This document shows, piece after piece, positions 47,231 to 55,245 of a DNA stretch of 64,000 nt; the stretch's first letter is position 1, and every line of letters starts with the position of its first letter. Position numbers and translations under genes: made by a program. Source of the stretch: Flavobacteriaceae bacterium (lineage in GTDB: Bacteria > Bacteroidota > Bacteroidia > Flavobacteriales > Flavobacteriaceae); assembly GCA_030683815.1 (NCBI GenBank), contig JAUXPJ010000018.1, positions 119,410-183,409 of the forward strand. The letters run 5' to 3'. The notes beneath the pieces were generated by a model that saw only the letters and a list, made by a program, of their open reading frames with translations, was not told the DNA's origin and did no database searches.

Positions 47231-47257
47231 CTGTGAAATCTTTTTTAATCGGTGCAA

Positions 47258-48736
47258 TCAATTTTTCGGCAACGAAAAATAAAATGTCGCTCCTTCGTTC
47301 ACTTTTCCTTCCGCCCAGCTTCTTCCTTTGTGCCTGGAAATTATTCGTTGCACTATCGCCAGGCCCACTCCCGTTCCTTCAAACTCATCCTGCGAATGCA
47401 GGCGCTGAAATACGCCAAATAATTTATCCGCATATTGCATATCGAAACCTGCTCCGTTATCCTTCACCGAAAAAATAATTTCGCCGTTTTTTTCTTCTGA
47501 TGATATTTCCACAACTGGATTTTTTTTCTTTGAAGAGTACTTAACTGCATTTGAAATAAGGTTAAACATTACCTGACGAAGCAAACCGTAATCAGCTTTC
47601 ACTTCATGCAGTTTATCAATCTTTATTTTTGCTTTATGTATCATTGATTTATTTAATTCAATCATCACCCCTTTTACCATCTCATTCATATCAATTTCTG
47701 TCATCTGAATCTCTTTCCGCCCAAGCCGTGAAAACGAAAGCAGGTCATCGATCAGGATTCCCATTCTTGTGGCATTATCGCGGATAATTTCTGTAATGCG
47801 TTTCCCTTCATCATCCAGTTTGGTACCATAATCTTCATTGAGTATTTCGGCATAGCCGTTTATTGCGCGAAGCGGTGCCCGTAAATCATGTGAAACAGAA
47901 TAACTGAATGCTTCGAGTTCTTTGTTTACTGCCTGCAATTTATCTTCGGCTTTTTTTCGGGAGGTAATGTCTGAACGAATGGTCATATATTGATATGGTT
48001 TGCCATCTTCGTTTAGAAAAGGGACAATGGTAGTGTCCAACCAATAAATGGAATCATCTTTGGCTTTGTTTTTTACTTCCCCTCTCCAAATTTTACCGCT
48101 GGAAATGGTTGTCCACAAGTCTTTCATAAATTCTTTGGAATGATAACCGGAATTCATAATAAGGTGGTCTTGCCCTATTAATTCCTCTCTGGTGTATTTT
48201 GAAATAGTGCAGAAGTTATTGTTTACCTCCTTTATTATTCCTTTTTGATCGGTAATGGCCACTATTGATGATTCATCCAATGCGTATTTATAATCGGCAA
48301 TCTCTTTTACTTTTCGTTTCAGCTCTTCATTTAACTCAAATAAGGTAGTCTCTTGTTGATGTTTGTCAATAAAAAATTTAACTTTATTAATTAATATTTC
48401 GGGCTGAAAAGGTTTGGTGATAAAACTGAATGCCCCTTTTTCATATCCTTTAAAAACATTCAAATTGTCTGTATAAACGGCGGAAATAAATATAAAAGGC
48501 AGATGCATGGTTTTTTCTTCTTCACGCAATATGCCGGCCAGTTCGTAACCATCCATTTCCGGCATCTGAATATCCAATAATGCCAAAGCAAAATCGTGGC
48601 GCAGGGTTGCTTTAAGTGCCTCATTGCCGCTTGTGGCTTCCACCAGTTCTATGTCCAAATCTTTAAGAACTATTCTTAGAGCGACTAAATTTTCCGGTTT
48701 GTCATCTACGATCAGTATTTTGGGTTTTGTGTTCAT
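47258..48736 (-). CDS. Response regulator-PAS-histidine kinase fusion
   Basis: The 492-residue protein has an N-terminal receiver (Asp55 in LALLDIQMPEMDG), a coil, PAS (about 145-265; DESSIVAITDQKGIIKEVNN), HisKA of the DHp type with His283 in FSYSVSHDLRAPLRAINGYA, and HATPase (about 385-490; DNGAGFDMQYADKLFG). It is cytosolic, with no membrane helix. The receiver-first layout means it is probably a target of the large hybrid kinase just upstream. Confidence 0.9.
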   Translation of the reverse strand: MNTKPKILIVDDKPENLVALRIVLKDLDIELVEATSGNEALKATLRHDFALALLDIQMPEMDGYELAGILREEEKTMHLPFIFISAVYTDNLNVFKGYEKGAFSFITKPFQPEILINKVKFFIDKHQQETTLFELNEELKRKVKEIADYKYALDESSIVAITDQKGIIKEVNNNFCTISKYTREELIGQDHLIMNSGYHSKEFMKDLWTTISSGKIWRGEVKNKAKDDSIYWLDTTIVPFLNEDGKPYQYMTIRSDITSRKKAEDKLQAVNKELEAFSYSVSHDLRAPLRAINGYAEILNEDYGTKLDDEGKRITEIIRDNATRMGILIDDLLSFSRLGRKEIQMTEIDMNEMVKGVMIELNKSMIHKAKIKIDKLHEVKADYGLLRQVMFNLISNAVKYSSKKKNPVVEISSEEKNGEIIFSVKDNGAGFDMQYADKLFGVFQRLHSQDEFEGTGVGLAIVQRIISRHKGRSWAEGKVNEGATFYFSLPKN

Positions 48737-48779
48737 AGTTCATCATTAATTATCAATTATCAATTGTTAATTATTAATT

Positions 48780-51700
48780 TTATTTACTTAACCATACCCG
48801 CATTAACGACAGTAATCGTTCCACATCAACAGGTTTTGCGATATAATCGTTGGCGCCCGCATCAATACACTTTTGTTTGTCGTCTTTCATGGCTTTTGCC
48901 GTGAGCGCAATGATAGGCAAACTCTTGAATTTTCTCTGGGACCGTATTTGTTTCATTGCCTCGTAACCATCCATTTCCGGCATCATAATATCCATCAACA
49001 CCAAATCAATGTCGGTATGCATATCCAACATCTCCAACGCGTTTTTTCCATTTTCCGCTTTTATTATTTCCATTCCGCGTTCTTTTAATATTTTTGACAA
49101 TGCAAATACATTTCGCATATCATCATCTGCCAATAATATTTTTTTGGAATGAAAAACAGCTTCTTTATCGTACAAATTATTGATGATCACTTGTTTGGAT
49201 TCCGGTAAATTACTGATTGTCCTATGAAGGAAAAGGGCGGTTTCATCCAACAATCGCTCTTCCGATTTTACGCCTTTTATAATAATGCTCTCCGCATATT
49301 TCTGGAGCTCATTGTTTTCTTCTTTTGTCAGCTCCTTGCCGGTGTAAATAATAATAGGCGGAATGTTATGGTCTTTTACATTCTCCAGTTTATGGATAAG
49401 TTCAAATCCGCTCATGTCCGGCAAACCGAGATCCAGTACAATACAATCGAAACGATTTTCCTTGTATATAGTCAGGGCTTCCTTCCCTGTTCCTGCTTCA
49501 AAACATTTTACGTCTCCATTCCCAATGAGTTTACACATGGCTTTTCTGGAATTTTCATCGTCTTCGATAATCAACAGATTTTTCATTTTTCTGTTGACAA
49601 AATTTTCGATTCTGTTAAATGCTTCTTCCAGGTCTTTTTTATCCACCGGTTTCATCAGATACTCAATTGCCCCTTCTTTGATAGTGTCCAATGAACGTTC
49701 ATCGACAGAAATAATATGTACCGGTATGTGCCTTACGGCTGGGTTTGCTTTTAATTCATGCAACACTTTATGCCCGTTGATGCCCGGCAGATCCATATCG
49801 AGAATAATTGCTTTCGGTATGTATTTTACCGCGAGCGCCAAACCATCTTCCCCGGTTGCTGCCGACAAACATTTGAATCCTTTTTTATAAGCTTGCTTCA
49901 AAAGGATAGCGGCAAATTTCAGATCGTCTTCAATAACGAGCACTGCTTTATCGTCTTTGGTTATGGTGTCTCTGTCATCTTCCAAAGCGGGATAATTCAG
50001 ATATTCTGAATTGCTGTCAGTACGTGCTTTAAATAAAACCGGTTCTTTCAATGTGGTTCGGACAGGTTCATGTCCGTGATGGATTTCCAGCGGAAGAATG
50101 ATTGAAAAGGCAGATCCTTCGTTTAACTTGCTGCTCAACTTAATTTCAGCGCCTAATAATTTTGCAAGTTCCCGTGAAATGGAAAGCCCTAAACCTGTTC
50201 CTCCATACTTTCTGGAAGTGCCTCCATCTGCTTGCTGAAAAGCTTCAAATATAGCCATTTGTTTTTCTTCGGGTATTCCAATGCCTGTATCGGAAACGGA
50301 GATAACCACTGTACTTTCCGTATATCGGCCAATACTGATGTTTATGCTTCCTTTTTCGGTGAATTTTATGGCATTGGACAAAAAGTTCTTCAGTATTTGA
50401 TTTAGCCGTTGTGGATCGGTGCGGATAGATTCCGGTAATGCCGCATCCAGTTTTGAAGTCAATTTCAACCCTTTTTGTTCGGCATGGCGTTTAAAATCAC
50501 GAAGCAGCCCATCGGTAAAATTTCGTAAAGAAACCCTTTCTATATTGATAGACATTTTTCCGGCTTCTATCTTGGAGAGGTCAAGGACTTCATTAATTAA
50601 TATCAATAAATCATGGCCGCTTTTATAAATAATTTCGGCACTTTCAACTTGGTCGTTATCCAGATTTTTATTTCTGTTTTCCGATAAATCTTTTGAAAGG
50701 ATAAGCAAACTGTTAAGCGGTGTCCTAAGTTCATGCGACATGTTCGAAAGAAATTCCGATTTATACTTGCTGCTGATTTCAAGTTGCTCTGTTTTTTGCT
50801 CAATGTCGTATTTCGCCGCTTCCACTTCTTTGTTTTTCATTTCCAATGATTGTGTTTGTTCCTCCAATTCTTCATTGGTCATTTGCAATTCCTCCTGTTG
50901 CTGTTTCAGGTTTTGCGTTTGCTCCTCCAGTTCTTCATTCATTTGTTTCAGTTCTTCCTGTTGTGATTGAAGTTCCTCACTCTGCACCTGTGTTTCTTCA
51001 AGCAATTCCTGTATTCGTTTTCTGGCAATGGCCGAATTAACGCTAATGGCAATACTTTCCATAGAAGCATTGATAAATTCCTTTTCCGTTTCATTAAAAT
51101 CAGAAAGTCTGCCTATTTCTATTACGCCCAGTGTTTTGCCTTCAAACAAAAAAGGGGTAATGAGCAAATGTTTAGGCCTGGCATTCAACACAGACGAAGT
51201 GATGCGCAGTTGTTCGTCCGTAACATCTTTTAAAGAAATTTGTTTTTGTTCCCGTGCTGCCTGTCCAATTAGCCCTTCGTTCAGCGCAAATTTTTCTTTA
51301 ATGCCTTTAGGCGATGAAAAAGCATATTGTCCGTTAAGTGCCAATGCATTATCTTCATCATTAAACAGGTAAACAGCTCCTATGTTTGCTTTTAGGTAAG
51401 TGCATAAAAAACTGATGGTGTTGCTTGCCAGTTCTTCTACACTTTGGTCGCCCATTAATTTTTCGTTGAGCTGGTTCTGCCCCGCAGTCAACCAATTGTG
51501 TTTTTCGTTTGCAGCGGTTGTTTCACGCAATGAGCGAGTCATTTTCTTTAAAGCATTGCCTAAAATATCTTTGTCTGAGCGGGGTGTCAGGTCAACTGCA
51601 TAATCTCCGGAAGCAACATTGTTGGCATTTTCGGTTACCTCGCGGAAACTTTCATTTATATTAATCAATGAATTGAAAATCGGTTTCAGTTCATCTTTAG

Positions 51701-52436
51701 TTTTGTCTTCCAATTTTTCGATTGCAAACTCACGGCTGGCAATTTTTTCAGCTTCTTTTGCGATGAAGGAAATCCTTGTGGTAATTCCTTGGATAATCCA
51801 GTAGGAGACAGCTATTGATATGATAAGTCCCAAAATAATTAAAACAATAATCAGGTTAAGAGAAGATTTATAGCTCTCAACACTTTTTATCTTATCATTG
51901 GCCATACTCTTTTCATTCCTGTCTATGATTCTCTCCATGATGTCAGTTACCCCCTCCCGAGTATTAAAACCCTTTGTAATTGATATTTCAAACGCCTTGT
52001 CATTTTCGTTTTTCATGGCCAGTTCAACAATTTCATTGAGAGAGATTTTGTATTCATCCCAAAGAATTTTGAATTCAGTTACATCCTTTGTCCCTTTTTC
52101 ATCTACTAATTCCTGCAATCCGGGTATTTTTTTATCGACTGCAGAAAATGCTTCATTCATTTTACTACGGTAGGATTCCTTTTTAAGTATATCTTTTTCA
52201 AGCATCAAATTCTTCTCCTGCCTTCCAACATTAAGCACATCTATGAGTATTTCCTGAGAAATGCTGACCTTTTTTGAGGAAATGTCTACCAGATTTTCTA
52301 ACCTGCTATTTGTTTCCGCTAATTTATTCGTCATAAAAAATGCTACAGTAATGAGGATGAGCACAATGACAGAAAATCCTCCGAGTAATTTAGCCTTGAT
52401 TGATTGGTTCATAAGATTATTCTTTTTGTTTGTCAA
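48780..52436 (-). CDS. Giant hybrid histidine kinase with HAMP, GAF, coiled coil and three receivers
   Basis: This 1218-residue protein has an N-terminal membrane anchor (about 13-31), a periplasmic four-helix-bundle sensor (about 35-190) and a second helix (about 193-215). HAMP-like segments (about 215-300), GAF (about 320-465) and a long coiled coil (about 475-559) rich in QEE/EEQ pairs follow. HisKA has His568 in SNMSHELRTPLNS, then HATPase (about 680-795), and three receivers with Asp880, Asp1002 and Asp1149. The sensor half resembles a chemoreceptor. It overlaps the cheB 3' end by 20 bases, which ties it to cheR-cheB. Confidence 0.92.
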   Translation of the reverse strand: MTNKKNNLMNQSIKAKLLGGFSVIVLILITVAFFMTNKLAETNSRLENLVDISSKKVSISQEILIDVLNVGRQEKNLMLEKDILKKESYRSKMNEAFSAVDKKIPGLQELVDEKGTKDVTEFKILWDEYKISLNEIVELAMKNENDKAFEISITKGFNTREGVTDIMERIIDRNEKSMANDKIKSVESYKSSLNLIIVLIILGLIISIAVSYWIIQGITTRISFIAKEAEKIASREFAIEKLEDKTKDELKPIFNSLININESFREVTENANNVASGDYAVDLTPRSDKDILGNALKKMTRSLRETTAANEKHNWLTAGQNQLNEKLMGDQSVEELASNTISFLCTYLKANIGAVYLFNDEDNALALNGQYAFSSPKGIKEKFALNEGLIGQAAREQKQISLKDVTDEQLRITSSVLNARPKHLLITPFLFEGKTLGVIEIGRLSDFNETEKEFINASMESIAISVNSAIARKRIQELLEETQVQSEELQSQQEELKQMNEELEEQTQNLKQQQEELQMTNEELEEQTQSLEMKNKEVEAAKYDIEQKTEQLEISSKYKSEFLSNMSHELRTPLNSLLILSKDLSENRNKNLDNDQVESAEIIYKSGHDLLILINEVLDLSKIEAGKMSINIERVSLRNFTDGLLRDFKRHAEQKGLKLTSKLDAALPESIRTDPQRLNQILKNFLSNAIKFTEKGSINISIGRYTESTVVISVSDTGIGIPEEKQMAIFEAFQQADGGTSRKYGGTGLGLSISRELAKLLGAEIKLSSKLNEGSAFSIILPLEIHHGHEPVRTTLKEPVLFKARTDSNSEYLNYPALEDDRDTITKDDKAVLVIEDDLKFAAILLKQAYKKGFKCLSAATGEDGLALAVKYIPKAIILDMDLPGINGHKVLHELKANPAVRHIPVHIISVDERSLDTIKEGAIEYLMKPVDKKDLEEAFNRIENFVNRKMKNLLIIEDDENSRKAMCKLIGNGDVKCFEAGTGKEALTIYKENRFDCIVLDLGLPDMSGFELIHKLENVKDHNIPPIIIYTGKELTKEENNELQKYAESIIIKGVKSEERLLDETALFLHRTISNLPESKQVIINNLYDKEAVFHSKKILLADDDMRNVFALSKILKERGMEIIKAENGKNALEMLDMHTDIDLVLMDIMMPEMDGYEAMKQIRSQRKFKSLPIIALTAKAMKDDKQKCIDAGANDYIAKPVDVERLLSLMRVWLSK

Positions 52437-52989
52437 TTTTTATCAGTAAGTCTATTATCTCCTCCAGGGATAAAATATAATCCGGTTTAACAGCAGCCAT
52501 GGCTGATGTGGGCATATAAGCCGATTCGGCTGTTTTCGGATCCTGGACAATGGCTAAGCCACCGCATTCTTTTATTCGTTTTATGCCTTTTGCCCCATCA
52601 TGGTTAGAGCCGGTAAGCACCACTCCAATTAATTTGTTTTTATATGCTTCGGCAGCCGATTCGAAGAGGACATCAATAGACGGCCGCGCAAAATTTACGC
52701 GTTCATCTATCGTCAATGAAAATGTCTTATTCTTTTCGATCAATAAATGATAATTGGCCGGCGCTATATAAACTGTTCCATTTTTAATTTTTTCTTTTTC
52801 ATCTGCTTCTTTTATGGCAAGATTGCTTTTATCGTTTAATAAGCCTATCCATTGACTGTCAGAACGCGGGCTGATATGCTGCACAATAATAACAGGAGTA
52901 CTGAAATCCTTTGGCAAAAGAGAAAATATAATTTTCATCACATTCATTCCTCCTGCAGAAAGTCCAATTACAACTGCATCATACTGCAT
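52417..52989 (-). CDS. cheB: CheB-type methylesterase without receiver domain
   Basis: The 190-residue stand-alone catalytic domain has the triad Ser11 (GLSAGG), His38 (VQHISPRS) and Asp131 (GSNHDGAKG), plus the PANYHLLIE block. Classical CheB has an N-terminal receiver that regulates it; this one lacks it, as is common in Bacteroidota CheB-CheR-hybrid kinase clusters. It would demethylate or deamidate glutamyl residues made by CheR, perhaps on the giant kinase. Six bases separate it from cheR. Confidence 0.9.
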   Translation of the reverse strand: MQYDAVVIGLSAGGMNVMKIIFSLLPKDFSTPVIIVQHISPRSDSQWIGLLNDKSNLAIKEADEKEKIKNGTVYIAPANYHLLIEKNKTFSLTIDERVNFARPSIDVLFESAAEAYKNKLIGVVLTGSNHDGAKGIKRIKECGGLAIVQDPKTAESAYMPTSAMAAVKPDYILSLEEIIDLLIKIDKQKE

Positions 52990-52995
52990 AATTGT

Positions 52996-53847
52996 TCAAT
53001 ACTTTTTTTTAAATATACGTTGTTTTTTATCCAGCTCAATGTATTTCTCATACAAATCCGTAAAGCGCAATCCTTCTTTTGCGCCCAAACATAAAATGCC
53101 TCCATTAATCAGGCTGTCATAAAAAAGTTTTTGTGTTTTATTCTGCAATTCCCTTTCAAAATAGATAAGTACATTTCTGCACAATATCAAATGTACTTCG
53201 GCAAATACACTGTCCGTAACCAAATTATGGTTTGCCCAAACAATATTTTTTTTCAAGGATTGATTCATGATAACATGGTCATAATTCGATGTATAATAAT
53301 CCGAAAAAGATTCTTTTCCTCCTGACAATTGATAATTGGCTGTGTATTCTTTCATCAATTTGTTTGAAAAAATCCCTTCTTTTGCCCTATTCAAAGCCCG
53401 CTGGTTAAAATCTGTGGCATATATCGCAGTTCTGTCATACAAACCTTCTTCCTGCAAAATGATAGCCATTGAATATGCCTCTTCTCCTGTGGAACAGCCG
53501 GCATGCCATATTTTAATAAAAGGATAGGTTCTTAAAATGGGGATAACATTTTCCCGTAACGACCTGTAAAAGCCCGGGTCACGAAACATTTCAGTTACTG
53601 TTATGGAGAGATCCTGCAAGAGTTTGAAAGCAAATTCTTCATCATTCAGAATTTTAGATGGCATTTGGGAAATGTCCTCTAATCCCGACATCGCCATTCT
53701 GTTCATGATTCTTCTCTTGATGTGTGCCTCTGAATATTGTCGAAAATCATAGCCGTATTTTTGATATACAGCCTCCACAATGGCAGCTAAATGTGACTGC
53801 ATGTGCGGTTCTATTTCAGGGGTATATTGGTTAAGTTTCGCTTTCAT
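52996..53847 (-). CDS. cheR: CheR-type protein-glutamate methyltransferase
   Basis: The 283-residue SAM-dependent enzyme has an N-terminal helical substrate-binding domain (about 15-85), SAM motif IWHAGCSTGEEAYS (113-126) and the family TEMFRDPGFY and LCRNVLIYFE blocks. It is the first gene of the signalling operon. In chemotaxis it methylates receptor glutamates; no MCP, CheA or CheW is encoded nearby. Confidence 0.92.
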   Translation of the reverse strand: MKAKLNQYTPEIEPHMQSHLAAIVEAVYQKYGYDFRQYSEAHIKRRIMNRMAMSGLEDISQMPSKILNDEEFAFKLLQDLSITVTEMFRDPGFYRSLRENVIPILRTYPFIKIWHAGCSTGEEAYSMAIILQEEGLYDRTAIYATDFNQRALNRAKEGIFSNKLMKEYTANYQLSGGKESFSDYYTSNYDHVIMNQSLKKNIVWANHNLVTDSVFAEVHLILCRNVLIYFERELQNKTQKLFYDSLINGGILCLGAKEGLRFTDLYEKYIELDKKQRIFKKKY

Positions 53848-53936
53848 GTTTAAAAATATGGATAATACGAAGCTTTTTTTCGGACTGTAAAATTATTTTT
53901 TAAAATATACGTCAGTAAAAAAATTAAAACCTTTTG

Positions 53937-53959
53937 TTTTTTTTTTTTTTGGGGGGGGG
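53937..53959. repeat. Homopolymer tract T14-G9 upstream of cheR
   Basis: Fourteen T (53937-53950) directly followed by nine G (53951-53959), about 90 bases upstream of the cheR ATG in its leader region. Tracts of this kind can slip in replication and also cause sequencing errors. Confidence 0.8.
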
Positions 53960-53962
53960 AGT

Positions 53963-54307
53963 TCAAAGTGTGTCCTGAAGCCGTAAAGGTTTCATGTCAT
54001 TGTCTGTTTTCCTGCTATAGTTGTTGTCGTGTCGTTTTTTACGTTTGCAGGTAACATCAATTTGTCTAATAACCAACCATTTATTATCAAAAATAGTAAA
54101 AAAAATTAAATAGGAACGATTTTCGGAACATTTAGAAAAACTTTGGCAAATAGATTGTGAACACCAAAATTTACACATCCATTCTTGAATAGCACTGTTG
54201 GCTTTTTTAAAATCAAAGTCGATAAGCTTTAAACTATCCGCAAAGAGGTCAATTAAGTGAATCTCGTCCGTCAGCTGGATGGCATCATCTAAACATTGTG
54301 TGTAGCA
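53963..54307 (-). pseudogene. Unidentified open frame, probable gene remnant
   Basis: On the minus strand an uninterrupted frame from 54307 reads CYTQCLDDAIQLTDEIHLID and FADSLKLIDFDFKKANSAIQ, ending after a Lys/Arg-rich tail. The first ATG gives only 71 residues (from 54178), so the N-terminal half has no start. The paired cysteines and helical pattern look protein-like but no family is recognised. It may be a broken accessory gene at the island edge. Confidence 0.25.
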
Positions 54308-54639
54308 TTAAACTTGCGACCCCTTTTTTCCAGTAATAGATTTCATAATTGAACTATAAAATTATGACATAAATATACTGATAATCAATAATATAGTATA
54401 ATAAAAACGGATTAAACAATTAGTTTTCAGTTTGCTAAATCTTAAATTGTAGAAAAGAGGTTTTTAGACAGTTTGACGTTCGGGCTCGTATGTTTGTTAA
54501 TATAAGATATTACTGAAGTATATACCTAATGAAGCTAAAACAAAACCTTTTTTAATTAACTGAAACTACCCATTCAGGATGAAGATCAAGGCCAACAATT
54601 TAAAGACTGTACAGAAACTGTATATTTTTATAAAAGAAA
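54308..54639. other. Gene-free spacer at the island edge
   Basis: About 330 bases with no supported gene. Near 54570-54600 the minus strand can be read as IVGLDLHPEW, which could be a transposase scrap but is too short to claim. No copy of the tRNA 3' end was seen here. Confidence 0.35.
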
Positions 54640-54675
54640 AAACCTTAACTTCTTGAAAACAGGAAGTTAAGGTTT
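54640..54675 (-). terminator. Terminator after the tRNA-Gly/tRNA-Leu pair
   Basis: AAACCTTAACTTC and GAAGTTAAGGTTT form a 13-base perfect stem with a 10-base loop. The minus strand continues into T. Confidence 0.8.
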
Positions 54676-54680
54676 TTTAG

Positions 54681-54766
54681 TACTCGAGATGGGACTTGAA
54701 CCCATACAGAAATTTCTTTCTACTGGATTTTAAGTCCAGCGCGTCTACCAATTCCGCCACTCGAGC
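54681..54766 (-). tRNA. tRNA-Leu (UAA)
   Basis: Type II tRNA on the minus strand. The acceptor is GCTCGAG/CTCGAGT, the anticodon loop CTTAAAA (anticodon TAA), the variable arm is long and the T-arm reads ATGGGTTCAAGTCCCAT. The terminal pair is G1.U72. CCA is not encoded. It is transcribed after tRNA-Gly. Confidence 0.95.
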
Positions 54767-54773
54767 AAATTAG

Positions 54774-54845
54774 AGCGAAAAACGGGGATCGAACCCGCGA
54801 CCCTCACCTTGGCAAGGTGATGCTCTACCGCTGAGCTATTTTCGC
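54774..54845 (-). tRNA. tRNA-Gly (GCC)
   Basis: The minus strand has acceptor GCGAAAA/TTTTCGC, D-arm AGCTCAGCGGTAGAGC, anticodon loop TTGCCAA (anticodon GCC) and T-arm CGGGTTCGATCCCCG. It is 72 nt with discriminator T, and CCA is not encoded. Confidence 0.95.
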
Positions 54846-55245
54846 ATGGAGTTTCTTTCCAAATGCGACGGCAAATTTAATATAATTCTTTTTAAAAAAA
54901 ATGTTTTTTTACCTTTTTTTTAATCATTTAAAACCCTTCACCGGTTTAACATTAAGTATTTTTGATTATCATAAACTAAATGTTTCTATTTCAACAAATT
55001 TATTCGTCAACATAGAATTATTTTAAATCATTTATTCGACTTAAATTAATCCTGTACCTTTAAAAAATTAATTTTAATAAGGTTTAACATTTTGGTTTCG
55101 GTAACAAATTGTACTTTTATTCGTCATAAATCAAAATTTATTTCATGAAATAGCCATGTTTGCAAAACATAATAAAATGATGAAAAAATTTTATTCAAAC
55201 TTGCGTATTCCATAAGACTAATAAAAAAACAATAACAATTTACTT
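54846..55245. promoter_or_regulatory. Divergent regulatory spacer (tRNA promoter, tolC upstream)
   Basis: About 400 AT-rich bases. A minus-strand -7 box TAAATTTG at 54872-54879 serves the tRNA pair. No strong -7 match or operator palindrome was found for the TolC gene; the remainder shows no coding frame. Confidence 0.5.

Noticed and set aside
52417-53847. Classical chemotaxis operon
   Set aside because: No CheA, CheW, CheY-motor or receptor genes accompany cheR and cheB, and CheB lacks its receiver.
54560-54600. IVGLDLHPEW reading as a transposase fragment
   Set aside because: Only about ten residues are readable before stops, too short to support a family call.
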